Below are positions 22,709 to 32,175 of a DNA stretch of 64,000 bases, piece after piece. The DNA comes from Sympetrum striolatum. Its lineage: Eukaryota > Arthropoda > Insecta > Odonata > Libellulidae. Location of the stretch: assembly GCA_947579665.1 (NCBI GenBank), contig CANPUZ010000061.1, positions 1,302,001 through 1,366,000 of the forward strand. The letters run 5' to 3'. The translations under genes were made by a program, and so were the position numbers. The notes under the pieces were generated by a model, which saw nothing but the letters and a program-made list of their open reading frames with translations, searched no databases and was not told the DNA's origin. Numbering within the stretch: the stretch's first letter is position 1; the number at the start of each line of letters is the position of its first letter.

Positions 22709-23932
22709 ATGGAGCGTGTGAATACCATTGCTCTAAATTTGGAAAATGTTCCGGTTAAACCAACGCCCTTGCAGATTCACCGATTTATAAGGAACCAGCT
22801 GAAACTGAGTGTGGAGGAGATTTATGGCATCCAGCTGATGCCAATGATTAAGACGGTATATGTAAAGTTTGTAAATTCAGATGTGTATGAAAGATTTGTG
22901 GAACAGTACTGTGGAGAAATGAAATTTATGGACGAGAATGGGGAAAACGGAATTGTAAGCATTGAACCTGCGACAGGAAAAAGAGTTACAGTGAAAGTGT
23001 TACATGTCCCTTTTGAAATGAATATGGAAATAGTGGTAAATGAGTTAAAAAAATATGGTAAAATCATAAGATATGACGCTAACGCATGGGGAGGGGATGA
23101 GTTTTATGCTGTAAGAACGGGTACTAGGTCCATTAAAATGGATATAAAGAAACCGATTCCCTCCTATATATACGTAGCTGGGATGAGAGCCACTATATGG
23201 TATCAGGGTCAAATATTGACTTGTTCAATCTGCGGAAGTGCGGAACATCTGAGGAGGGACTGCCCGCGGGTAAGCGTTCCTATTTTACAAAGAAGGTACG
23301 CTGATATCTTGGGAGGTTCGAGTAGGAATGCCGAAGGTGAATTCCCGTCCCTTCCAGAAAAGCAGAAAAGTGGGAGCACGGTGGAAGAGTCAAATGTGGT
23401 TGAGAAGGAGGAAACCTCAACTACGAAGAAAGACAGTGGAGCAAAACAGGAAATGGGGCAAAATACAGAAGGGGATGCAAGGAAAGGGAAGGCCGCCGTA
23501 CCCAAGGGTCCTGACCTTCGGTCGGAGGAGAAAGCAGCCGATGGATCGCAGACCGAAATGGAAGGGATCGCGGAAAGTACGCCACGCGAGTCGGTTATGA
23601 GCGTCAGCGACAGCGACAACGAAGCGCCGGTGGGGGTTGGAGCGGCTCATGCGGACAAGACAAAATCCGTGCCAGTTTTGAGGAGACGAAGGAAGAGATG
23701 GGAGCCGAACTTGAACCTACCTAAACGGGTGAAAGGAAAGAAAGAAGAGGATAGCGTAAAAAAGATGGAAGTAGTAAATTCAGAAGTAGAGTGTGTGGAA
23801 GAGAGTACGGTGGGGGAAGATGAGGTGCCGGAGTGCGTTGGAAGGAACACCGAGGCCAAAGCCCCCAAGGGGGAGTCGGAGGACGAAGGGGGGGGGGGTA
23901 CGAAAGGGAGAAAGACAGTAAATAAACAATGA
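22709..23932 (+). CDS. Retrotransposon ORF1 protein (RRM-like, CCHC zinc knuckle, RNA-binding)
   Basis: 407 residues from the ATG at 22709, which has a purine at -3 and G at +4. The in-frame GTG at 22697 is not a plausible eukaryotic start. Residues of about 5-65 (ALNLENVPVKPTPLQIHRFI) and 92-125 (VTVKVLHVPFEMNMEIVVNE) look like two RRM-type folds. PSYIYVAGMRATIWYQG precedes the knuckle CSICGSAEHLRRDC (Cys172, Cys175, His180, Cys185; C-X2-C-X4-H-X4-C). The C-terminal half is charged and low in complexity, rich in E, K and G. The architecture resembles ORF1 proteins of Tx1/L1-type elements, which coat element RNA in an RNP. The frame is fully intact and ends in an ATGA overlap with ORF2. Confidence 0.85.
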   Translation: MERVNTIALNLENVPVKPTPLQIHRFIRNQLKLSVEEIYGIQLMPMIKTVYVKFVNSDVYERFVEQYCGEMKFMDENGENGIVSIEPATGKRVTVKVLHVPFEMNMEIVVNELKKYGKIIRYDANAWGGDEFYAVRTGTRSIKMDIKKPIPSYIYVAGMRATIWYQGQILTCSICGSAEHLRRDCPRVSVPILQRRYADILGGSSRNAEGEFPSLPEKQKSGSTVEESNVVEKEETSTTKKDSGAKQEMGQNTEGDARKGKAAVPKGPDLRSEEKAADGSQTEMEGIAESTPRESVMSVSDSDNEAPVGVGAAHADKTKSVPVLRRRRKRWEPNLNLPKRVKGKKEEDSVKKMEVVNSEVECVEESTVGEDEVPECVGRNTEAKAPKGESEDEGGGGTKGRKTVNKQ

Positions 23933-24669
23933 GTAATAGTCTTATACGTATTGCAACATTAAATATAGCCGGGATATCGAGTACGTTAAAAGTGAAAGCA
24001 GTGAAGGATTTCATTCATTCATTCAATATTGACTTAATATGCCTACAAGAGGTTACAGAAGACTTTATTAATAAAATTGATGGACATACTAAGTTGTACA
24101 ACGTGGGGAAAGAAAATAGAGGCACAGCAATCATCGGAAAGAAAAATATTAACATATTAGATATAAAAATCACGGAAACTCCGAGGTTGCTTGCCGCTAC
24201 TGTTAACGGAGTTAAAATTGTTAATATTTATGCACCTAGTGGAAATGGGGCTGCAAAAAGGAAGGATAGGCTCGACTTTTTTAAACAACAGTTAGTTAAG
24301 GTTATTAGTCCGTCAGACTCCAAAATCCTGGTATTGGGAGACTTCAACAGTATAATTGATCTGAAAGATTCTTCAGCGAATAATGAGGTAATACGCTATC
24401 CAGTGGACCAAGATATAAAAATTATTTTGGACGCTATGGGAGTAAAAGATGTGCATCAACATATGAATCCGAATGACAGAGGTTACACACGGTTCGGAGA
24501 AAAATCGGCCACCCGCATTGACAGAATCCATGCAAGCAGAGATCTACTATGCAATATAGAAAAAATTCAGACGATTCCTGTTTGGTTTTCAGATCACTGT
24601 GCCATCATATCGACCTTCCGTGGAAATGCTTCAAAGGGTTTCAGCATTCGAAAAGCCCATGGAAACTAA
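23929..24669 (+). CDS. Retrotransposon ORF2, part 1: AP-endonuclease-like domain
   Basis: The ATG at 23929 overlaps the ORF1 stop (ATGA), suggesting termination-reinitiation. The catalytic motifs of the exonuclease III/APE fold are in order: IRIATLNIAGI (Asn), IDLICLQEVTEDF (Gln-Glu), VKIVNIYAPSGNG (Tyr), ILVLGDFNSIID (Asp-x-Asn), ATRIDRIHAS and VWFSDHCAIIST (Ser-Asp-His). The domain would nick target DNA to prime reverse transcription. The frame ends at a TAA at 24667. The protein evidently continues in the next segment after a single frameshift at about 24645, where this frame reads out to ..KAHGN and the next begins ..SPWKLKTQILYDEE. Confidence 0.85.
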   Translation: MSNSLIRIATLNIAGISSTLKVKAVKDFIHSFNIDLICLQEVTEDFINKIDGHTKLYNVGKENRGTAIIGKKNINILDIKITETPRLLAATVNGVKIVNIYAPSGNGAAKRKDRLDFFKQQLVKVISPSDSKILVLGDFNSIIDLKDSSANNEVIRYPVDQDIKIILDAMGVKDVHQHMNPNDRGYTRFGEKSATRIDRIHASRDLLCNIEKIQTIPVWFSDHCAIISTFRGNASKGFSIRKAHGN

Positions 24670-26369
24670 AAACACAAATTTTGTATGATGAAGAAGTAAA
24701 AGCATCGTTCGAGAAGGAATGGGTGGAGTGGAAGAAGAGTAAAAACCAAACGATTTCTTGGCTGGAATGGTGGAGTAGGACAAAAAATAACATTCGAAGG
24801 TTTTTCATTCAAGTGGAAATAATCAAGAATGAGGAGGAGAGAGGGGCCATAAAATTCTACAACGATGCTTTGATGGAAATAATGACAAAGACGGAACTAG
24901 ATGCAGAGGACCTCGATAGTATTAAAGAAATTAAAAAATGGTTGGCGAAGAAGAGTTTCAAAATAAACCAGCGGAAATTCCAAGCATTCTCCGGGACTAA
25001 CAGGATAGCTGGAGAAAAAATCTCTGTGTTTGAATACGCAAATTTAAAGAAAAGACAGCATATGAGTCAGTTGCCTCATATTGAGGATGATGCTGGGGTG
25101 ATGTGTGCAGATATAGAGAGCACTAGGATTACTGTACACAAACACTTTCAATCAATTTTTGGTAGAGAAGAAGCAGCTCCCCCAGAAGAGGATTATGATG
25201 TCATAATAACCAAAGACATCTTGAGAGAGAGCGAAAAGATATTTCTGGAGAGAAATCTGTGTGAAAGAGAGATAGAAGAAATAATCAAATCCCTCCCAAA
25301 GCATAAATCTCCAGGAATCGACGGGCTTCCATACGAGTTTTACCAGAAATATTGGAGTGTGATAGGGGAAGAGATAACAAAAGTTTTAAAGGTATGTTTC
25401 AATGAGGGAATGCTTGACGAGAACCAAAAAACCGGAATAATAGTTCTGGTACCAAAATCTGCAAATCCAAAAAAGTGCTGCGAATACAGGCCGATCACAT
25501 TGACAACAACAGATTATAAAATATTGGCAAAAATGATTAAGGCACGAATGCAATCTGTAATGGAAAACCTCATCGAGAAAGAACAATATGTACTGTCGAA
25601 GAAGAGAAACATCATCGACATCCTTACCTTGGTGAGAGATACCGTGCAATTGTCTGAAAAGGAAGAACGGAATAAATATATAGTGACTATGGATATTGAA
25701 AAGGCATTCGACAGCATATCCACAAACTTTATCACGAAAGTACTCGAAAGATATGGCATGCCGGAAAGGATTACAAAATTAATCAAGGCTTTTAATACGA
25801 ATCTGAAGGCAAAAATAAAAGTGGGACAGTCTCTAACTGAAGAAATACAAATAAAAAACTCCATAAGACAAGGATGCCCCCTTTCAATGCTGCTCTTTGC
25901 TATCGGGTTAGATCCAATAATAAGGGAACTGAAAGAGATACTACAAGGAATAGAGAGCGGAGGGAACAAGCACCAAGTTGCCGTATATGCAGACGATCTC
26001 ACTTTTTTCACCCACAATACAAGTGAGGTGAAGCTCATCTATGGAATTTTTGATAGGTACCGCAGGATAAGTGGACTAGAAGTTAATGGGAAGAAGACGC
26101 ACGTTCTACGCCTTGGAGGTGGAAGGGAAACGCTGAACGAAGAGGTCAAAATACTTGGAATAAAATGGAAAAATACCATCGAGGAAACCATAGAGATCAA
26201 CTGGAAAGAAAAGGTAAACAAACTACGGAAATTCTATTTTCAGCAAAGGCCAAGGAATTCAAATTTACTAGAAAAAATCATAATCATCAACGATATTGCG
26301 CTTCCCATACTATGGTACCTTGCCCAAAACTGCCCATGCCAAAGAATGTTGAAAGTCTTGTCAAAATAG
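24645..26369 (+). CDS. Retrotransposon ORF2, part 2: reverse transcriptase
   Basis: The open frame starts technically at 24549, but homology begins after the frameshift (KLKTQILYDEEVKASFEKEW). The RT blocks are in order: KHKSPGIDGLPYEFYQKYW (block 0), GIIVLVPKSANP and EYRPITLTTTDYKILAKMI (1-2), LSKKRNIIDILTLVRDTVQ (2a), IVTMDIEKAFDSIS (A, catalytic Asp), IRQGCPLSMLLFAIGLDPII (B), VAVYADDLTFF (C, YADD catalytic pair), GLEVNGKKTHVLRLGG (D). All catalytic residues are present. The frame stops at 26367-26369, after a second frameshift at about 26330; the real protein continues in part 3. Confidence 0.88.
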   Translation, partial: HSKSPWKLKTQILYDEEVKASFEKEWVEWKKSKNQTISWLEWWSRTKNNIRRFFIQVEIIKNEEERGAIKFYNDALMEIMTKTELDAEDLDSIKEIKKWLAKKSFKINQRKFQAFSGTNRIAGEKISVFEYANLKKRQHMSQLPHIEDDAGVMCADIESTRITVHKHFQSIFGREEAAPPEEDYDVIITKDILRESEKIFLERNLCEREIEEIIKSLPKHKSPGIDGLPYEFYQKYWSVIGEEITKVLKVCFNEGMLDENQKTGIIVLVPKSANPKKCCEYRPITLTTTDYKILAKMIKARMQSVMENLIEKEQYVLSKKRNIIDILTLVRDTVQLSEKEERNKYIVTMDIEKAFDSISTNFITKVLERYGMPERITKLIKAFNTNLKAKIKVGQSLTEEIQIKNSIRQGCPLSMLLFAIGLDPIIRELKEILQGIESGGNKHQVAVYADDLTFFTHNTSEVKLIYGIFDRYRRISGLEVNGKKTHVLRLGGGRETLNEEVKILGIKWKNTIEETIEINWKEKVNKLRKFYFQQRPRNSNLLEKIIIINDIALPILWYLAQNCPCQRMLKVLSK

Positions 26370-27199
26370 TAACTGGGAAATTTTTATGGGCAGGATACTT
26401 TTTTAGAACTTCCTTTCGACAAAACGTCAGAAAATTAAAAGAAGGAGGACTGGGACTGACAGATATGGGTATTAAGGCGAAATCGTTGCTGATAAGACAA
26501 TACATCAAAGACCTAAATAACCAAGATGCAACGGCGAGTTCGAGATGCAAATCGGCGATTGATAGGGTTCAAGATAAAGGACATTGTAGAAACTTCATCA
26601 AAACGTTCCTTCAAATTGTGGACTCATTACCGGAAAACTCTGTAGCAACAAGTAAAAGGATCCAAAATATTCTTATTAAGAATAATGAAGAAGCAGGAGG
26701 AGACACGCATCCGAGAGTTCCGCGGGAATATAATCTATCCCGAGTATTAGCAAATCTGACTATTAAATCGATCTCTTTGAAGGAAAAAACACAATTATTC
26801 TGTATAATCAATGGCTTATATCCAACAATTGTAAGACTTTACAGAATAGGCAGGCAAAGGGATGAATTCTGTGAAATCTGTGGCAAAATTGACACAGATT
26901 TTCACAGATTCATCAACTGCAACGAAAACTGGGAGCATATGAGAAGTATTTATGAGAGACTTAGTACATTTGGGGAGGAAAACATCTCAGATGAAAAATT
27001 ATTGGTAGCGGACTATAAACTCTTTCCAAAAGTAAAACAAGATAGTATGACCTGGCTGATAATGAAATATATTTCCTGGACGAGAAAAAATAGAAATGGG
27101 GAATGGAAGGATTTCAGGAATAAAGTTCAAAGAAAGCTAGAGGAGGGATATATATTGTATAAAGGTTGGCTGGGGAAAGCTATTGAACAAGAATTCTAA
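26330..27199 (+). CDS. Retrotransposon ORF2, part 3: thumb and C-terminal CCHC
   Basis: Homologous sequence resumes as LPMPKNVESLVKIVTGKFLW and continues with GGLGLTDMGIKAKSLLIRQY, the 'GGLGL-d---K--AL' block typical of the RT thumb/connection of L1/Tx1-type proteins. Near the C terminus CEICGKIDTDFHRFINC gives a C-X2-C-X7-H-X4-C zinc finger, as seen at the end of many APE-type ORF2 proteins. The open frame nominally begins at 26165, but 26165-26330 overlaps part 2 out of frame and is not coding there. The stop at 27197-27199 is followed by a 160-bp 3' UTR. Confidence 0.8.
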   Translation: MPMPKNVESLVKIVTGKFLWAGYFFRTSFRQNVRKLKEGGLGLTDMGIKAKSLLIRQYIKDLNNQDATASSRCKSAIDRVQDKGHCRNFIKTFLQIVDSLPENSVATSKRIQNILIKNNEEAGGDTHPRVPREYNLSRVLANLTIKSISLKEKTQLFCIINGLYPTIVRLYRIGRQRDEFCEICGKIDTDFHRFINCNENWEHMRSIYERLSTFGEENISDEKLLVADYKLFPKVKQDSMTWLIMKYISWTRKNRNGEWKDFRNKVQRKLEEGYILYKGWLGKAIEQEF

Positions 27200-27357
27200 A
27201 TGTTATAACTAACTATTCATGTTCCATTTAAAATTAATTATTTTTGTTAAAAATAAGAGTATTTTTTGTTTGAAAATATGAGTATTATTTGCTATGTATT
27301 AAGTATTGCATTATGTATTGTATCTTGTAAGGACCCACATGTATTTGTAAGGCGGAA

Positions 27358-27384
27358 AATAAATTTATTAAAAAAAAAAAAAAA
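27358..27384 (+). promoter_or_regulatory. Retrotransposon polyadenylation signal and A-tail
   Basis: AATAAA at 27358-27363 lies seven bases before a run of 15 A (27370-27384), the usual 3' end of an APE-type retrotransposon. Confidence 0.8.
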
Positions 27385-27385
27385 G

Positions 27386-27450
27386 TCGGTAGCGCTCATG
27401 ACTGGTATTACGAAGGTCCCGAGTTCAAATCTCTGTTGCTCCAGATTTTT
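27386..27450 (+). repeat. Duplicated tRNA-like sequence at the 3' flank of the retrotransposon
   Basis: Starts tcggtagcgctcatgactgg and ends ctccagattttt. It differs from 22310-22374 at only three positions by eye. It begins exactly after the A-tail (plus one G) and lacks the first part of the unit, up to the A box. It is either an unusually long target site duplication or the remainder of a tandem target. Confidence 0.75.
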
Positions 27451-27649
27451 TTTCTTTTTTTTTCATATATTTTATTTTATATTCATTTTATATTTTAATT
27501 TATTTAATATTATAATGATGATCGTGCAAATATCGTCATACATCGTAAGAATCTGCATGATCGGAAAAATTGTGTATGGAAGAATAATGAAGTCAAGAAG
27601 AATAGAAATTATATTTGTAGTATATTAATTTATAATCCAATTTTTTAAA
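27451..27649. other. AT-rich linker
   Basis: T-rich (ttttctttttttttc) then low-complexity AT. An apparent open frame across 27266-27628 is not supported by anything. Confidence 0.5.
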
Positions 27650-27962
27650 TTATTCGCAAGCACCCGAATGATAATTATCATAAAAGCATTCGAAGCAAAA
27701 TATAATACAGCAATGAGAGCAACAAATAAATGATGGCTGTTGACATGTACATGGAGTTTTGAGCAGGTCTTTTGAAAAGCAAACTTCGTTAACATTCCTA
27801 AAAACTTTTCGGTTGTTTGTTAATTTTGATGCGAACCAGGCGTATTGAAGCATATCTGTAAATATTGGAGATGATAATTGGTGGTGAACTATGGATTGAA
27901 TTTTTATGCAATCTTGCCGGGAAGTAATTTCCTTTTCTTTTTCAATCAAAGTAGCAGAATTT
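27650..27962 (-). CDS. Cysteine-rich C-terminal fragment, probably transposon-derived
   Basis: The minus strand reads EKEITSRQDCIKIQSIVHHQ, LSSPIFTDMLQYAWFASKLT and NRKVFRNVNEVCFS. It ends in a dense Cys/His region, TPCTCQQPSFICCSHCCIIF then CFECFYDNYHSGACE and stop. The paired cysteines (CxC, CC, CxxC-like, C...H...C) suggest zinc binding. The 'VH-Q-S-PIF--ML-YAWFAS' phrase resembles C termini I associate with multicopy arthropod proteins of mobile origin, but I cannot name the family. The open frame extends upstream (to 28099) only through the hAT terminus and is not meaningful there. No start or upstream exon is visible. A weak acceptor cannot be excluded at about 27962. Confidence 0.45.
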
Positions 27963-27989
27963 TGTAGGCGCTTGATGAAATTTTTGACC

Positions 27990-28053
27990 TGTTTTTCGGC
28001 TTCTGGGCTGCCTTGGACTCCCTCCCAATTGGCAAATCCTGGCTGCGCCACTG
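27990..28053 (-). mobile_element. hAT 5' terminus in copy B
   Basis: ..AATCCTGGCTGCGCCACTG ending at 28053 is identical in type to the ends at 5172 and 39551. It is the first sequence shared with copy A after the divergent interior. Confidence 0.55.
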
Positions 28054-28221
28054 CCACAACTGTGGCACAACTGGCTGCCACACTGCAACAACAACACAAA
28101 AGGAAGGATTGTTAGGATAATCTGAGAAAGCCCAAATCGCGGTCATATGATCCACAATCAGCCCTTTCAGCTGTAAGCACCGCATTAATCGCGCTAGCGG
28201 CTATTTTCCATGAACAATGTA

Positions 28222-28706
28222 CCGTAATTTTCCAATTATGATACGCACCCACTATAAGACGCACCCTCGTTATTACAAGCGCAATGTGAGAATTTTCTTA
28301 TCACCATGTATAGTACGCATTTGGTTTTTAGAGAATGGAATTCTACGCTATTATTCGCGTATGGTCATCTGCCGGATTCAGCACCCAACAGATCACCGCG
28401 CAAGCATGGAATGCTGCTAATGGCTTTCCCCCTTACGTACCCCTTTGATTTCTCAATGTGACGATCTATCAGTAACAGGTTCTTCCCCTATGAATTTTAA
28501 TTTAATAATTTTCTTAATATGCAGAAGTGTTCTTTTCAGAATAAACGTGAAATCAGAATACATATATGTATGTTGAGTTATTTACTTCAAATGTCACCTA
28601 CAGCCGGAATAAAAAGATGATGTTTGTAACCATGTATAATACGCACCCTACTTTTTTGACGTATTTTCAAGGAAAAAAATGCGTACTATACATGGAAAAT
28701 TTCGGG
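28222..28706. mobile_element. TA-flanked MITE nested in copy B
   Basis: Counterpart of 5334-5816. The left TA (28220-28221) and CCGTAATTTTCC are intact. The right end has changed from ttacgg to ttcggg. Confidence 0.6.
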
Positions 28707-29529
28707 ACTTATTTGCTTTTCGGGGGGAGGAACGGGAGAACCGTGAGACTTAATATCAGAATAATTGCGCTCGAAACAAAAACGTAGTCGCAGTTTTCGA
28801 AGGTAGCCCAAATCGCGGCCATTGAATAAGCAACCCGCCCATTGGGCGGAATACCGCCACAGGCACTTTCAAACCCGCCCCTGAGCACCTGAAGATAGCC
28901 CAATTCGCGGAAATCCGCCCAATCTGGCAACCCTGCCAGATCTCGCTAAAATAGCCCAATGTTCATTTTCAAACTACATGTTGGAAGTTCATAATAAGTA
29001 ACACCAAAGTGATAATCAGAGTATAACTGATATAATGGAGCCGAAATAGGTAGTATAGACCATCTGGGCTAAAAATAGCAATCAGTATTAAAAGTTAACC
29101 TGTGGAGGTTGAACCTTCACATATAAGACGCAGGGAAAATTTTCGAGACATAATTTAGGAAAAAAGGTGCGTCTTATATGCCGTCAAATACGGTAATTTA
29201 TAATCAGTGCTGGTCCATTAAGTAGTCAATAAATAAATAAAATAAAATTTTAGCCTTATAATCCTGTTTACTTCAATAAACTATCAAAAATAGATCAAAT
29301 GTGATGTTATTTAGCCATAACATTAAGAATTTTTTATAATCAGTTTAATTATTGATATTTAATTCAATAAAAAATATGTATAAATGATTCTGAATAAAAG
29401 GAAGATGACAACCTTGAATAACTAATTCAAGCAAATGGTTCTCAATTCTTTAACAATACACACAGCATTCTATTTAAACCATGAGGACCATAGACCAATT
29501 GTTTGTAATCAGACAAACTTTAGATAAAT

Positions 29530-30490
29530 GCTATGAGCATAATTTTGAACTGCATATGCTATTGTAGAGGTTAGACAAGCATTTGATAATATAAACAGGA
29601 TCAAACTCTGAGAAGCAATGGAGGATATGGAAATTCCATCCAAAATAATTATATTGATTGAAATTAAATTGAAGAAGAGCATGGCTAAAGTAAACATACA
29701 TAATAAATTGAATTTGAATTCAGTACTGGGATAAAGCGAGGAGATGGCCTATGGGCCACACTGTTTATTCTAGGATTACACAAAGCTGAAGAAAAAAATA
29801 GATCAAAGAGGAACAATATTTAACAAATAAAGAGAAAGAAGCAAGCAAAATGGGATTGATAGTTAATACCAGTAAACCTAAATATATGCTTCTGGCAAAC
29901 CTAGAGTCACCCAGGATTTGGGGATAGAACAGATAAAATTTGAAGCTATGGAAGAGTTTAAATATCTAGAAAATATATAACTTACAAAAAAGTATAATAT
30001 GAATAAATGAATGAATACAAGCAAGGAATAAAAGTTAGTTTGCAAATATAAAGATACTCAAGAGGAAGTTAATAAACAGAAACACTTAAATGCAAATATA
30101 AAAATTAATGGTTATGTGAGAATGGATTTTGGCAAAGGAGAACCAAAGAGGAGTTAAAGACAATAATGGATTGGGGAAGATGTAGTTAAGTTCATTAAAT
30201 CTTTCAGAATATAATGCTCGGACCATGTGGAAAGGATGTAGAGACAGCAATAAGGTGATAGAAGGGAGACTGTATGCCTCTAGATGGAGAGGAAGGTACA
30301 GATTGAGATGACTAATTCATAAAGGACATGGAGAAGATGAAAGTGAGAAGAGAGAGAAGTGGAGGCTGATCTGAGTGGAGGGTCACATAGGGCTGTAGTT
30401 CCAAAGAGAATGTTAAATTGAGACTTAAAGACCATTTTTAAGTGACTTCTAATTAGTGCGGAAAAAATTATATTAAATGTTATCACACTT
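29530..30490 (+). pseudogene. Non-LTR reverse transcriptase relic (copy B)
   Basis: Counterpart of 6640-7600 with the same frameshifts plus further indels (for example a 12-base loss near 29889). It reads MGLIVNTSKPKYML and RVTQDLGIEQIKFEAMEEFK-like segments. Shared disabling changes show it was already dead before the block was duplicated. Confidence 0.5.
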
Positions 30491-31892
30491 TCTATGCCTT
30501 GTGTAATATTTTGTATCTATATATAGTTTAAATCCGTCTATATAATATTAACATAAGAATACCATACAACATTTTAAAACCAGGAACTAAACGAGTTGAC
30601 AAAAAAAGCTCACATGGACCATATCCTATTTTCCCTGACTTTTCTTGTAAATATTAATCTATTATTTATTTTTCATACTACTATATTTGCCAGTACCTCT
30701 TTTATTTTTACAAATTCACGAATTATTTAAGATTATTGTACAACAGCTATACCTTTTATTAAGTGTAATGATAATTAAATAATATATTTTACCAAAAATG
30801 GCACTTTGAATTTAGTATTTCTGTGTCAACATAAAATCTACATACATTATAGTCCACTTTCATATCAATGAAAATTAAATGTATTTAAAAATCGTTTTGT
30901 AAATAACACCGATTATCGGAAATAATAGTTTACATCAAACTTTTCAAGTATCAAAAGTTTATTTCCAAATTTTTTACGATCAAGAAAATGGCAAGAAAAC
31001 GACTTAAGTAGTCGTGATGGAATTCAAAATAAAACCTATTTTCATTATAACCATATTTCATTTAAAAGAACAAAAAGATATATTTGGAAATCTTGTTTTA
31101 AATTATATCGCTCACCAGAGTTAATGTTTTAAATCAAAGCTTTCTAATTAAATATCAAGAATTAGCCGAGAAACGACTTTCGTAGTGCTGTCAAATTAAA
31201 GTCTATTTTCATTATAATCAACTTTAATTTAAAAATTATAAAAAACAAACGGATGTATTTAAAAATCTTATTTTAAATAATAATGCTTTCTGGACGCAAT
31301 GTTTTAGTTAGATCGTGTAGATATGTAATCAAAAGAATAGCAGTTTGACTCCATCGTAGCCACATTTATTGTCACCACAAGTACTAAGCTGAAATTAAAA
31401 TTAATAGCTTTCAGTCGTTTCTCTAGATAAAACTATACAACAGGTACGAGCAATTTAATTTCGAATTTTTCAGTAGAAAATACTCTTCGATTCTAAAGAA
31501 TTACTTTTTTACAGGAGCGTCATGTGATAAGATCAAATCTGCACATCGACATTATATCAGCTAATGCATTACTTCATTTAAGGTCTTTTGTTTTAATAAC
31601 ATTGTGATTCAATAAAAAGTGAATTACTGGAACGTGAGAACTTCCGTATTTTGCGTAGGTTTCCTCCGAAATCAAATCCTGGCAATTTAAAGCAAGGTAG
31701 GAGATGAGTTTCCGCGAAGTCTCTGTTCAGATAAACTGAAGCGATAATAATTTTCATAAAAAATATGGAAATAAGGGGACAATTGTTTTCCGTCACTTGA
31801 TATATTTACAGTTAAAAAATAGCAATTCGTTTAAAAAATATGGCATGAAGTACCTCGCATAGAAGCAATTGATAGTATTATCTTACCTCTTT
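30491..31892. other. AT-rich non-coding part of repeat copy B
   Basis: Corresponds to 7601-8935, with an extra approximately 60-bp segment near 31617-31690 not present in copy A. Confidence 0.5.
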
Positions 31893-32175
31893 AGATTTAC
31901 TCAAATAACGCTTTTAAATAACTGATATTTTAGAAGTAAACACCACATACCACACTTCTCCTCACTTTAGCACAAATGAACGACGTTAATTATTTTCCAC
32001 TGCACTTCCTAAACCGAATAAAATCCTCGTGTGATCAGTATGTCAAACTGTTAGTACAATGTTTAGGTGATACAGAACGAAACACAAATTCGCTCTATGC
32101 CAATGAAAGTAATTTGTCTGAAAGATCCGTTTTCGATGTGAGCAACTCGGTTGCACGGGAAGAACTGAAAAGGAA

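Larger units (their letters stand above)
22376..27384 (+). mobile_element. Non-LTR retrotransposon with ORF1 and ORF2, APE endonuclease type
   Basis: A 5' leader (22376-22708, containing two more tRNA-like units) is followed by ORF1 with a CCHC knuckle, ORF2 with AP-endonuclease, reverse transcriptase and a C-terminal CCHC, a short 3' UTR, an AATAAA at 27358-27363 and a 15-A tail (27370-27384). The tail abuts a repeat of the upstream tRNA-like sequence. ORF1 has RRM-like and zinc-knuckle layout like the Tx1/L1 group and ORF2 has the F/Y-ADD palm of that group, so I place it tentatively there. ORF2 has two frameshifts but no in-frame stops within its segments, which suggests a young, lately inactivated copy (or base-calling errors). 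Confidence 0.85.
21558..29193. mobile_element. TA-flanked terminal-inverted-repeat transposon with nested insertions (copy B)
   Basis: Same ends as 492-6303: CCGTATTTGACGGCATATAA at 21558, with its exact inverse ending at 29193. The right flank is TA (29194-29195) and the left flank is CA (decayed TA). Because the flanks outside the ends are shared with copy A, this element was already in place before the block was duplicated. Confidence 0.65.
21074..32175. repeat. Large direct repeat, copy B
   Basis: Second copy of the block at 1-9409. The left part 21074-22118 and the right part 27990-32175 match. The interior 22119-27989 is specific to this copy and contains tRNA-like units and a non-LTR retrotransposon. 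Point differences are scattered and small indels occur (for example an insertion near 31617-31690), so the duplication is not recent, but it is still easy to align by eye. Confidence 0.9.

Noticed and set aside
23209..23868. Minus-strand open frames of 136, 77 and 73 codons under ORF1
   Set aside because: Shadows of the strongly supported plus-strand ORF1 coding sequence.
25386..26811. Minus-strand open frames (87, 174, 60, 87 and 66 codons) under ORF2
   Set aside because: They lie opposite conserved RT motifs on the plus strand and show no family features.
27266..27628. 120-codon open frame across the retrotransposon A-tail
   Set aside because: Runs through the poly-A and T-rich tracts (poly-lysine and poly-phenylalanine), so it is not a protein.
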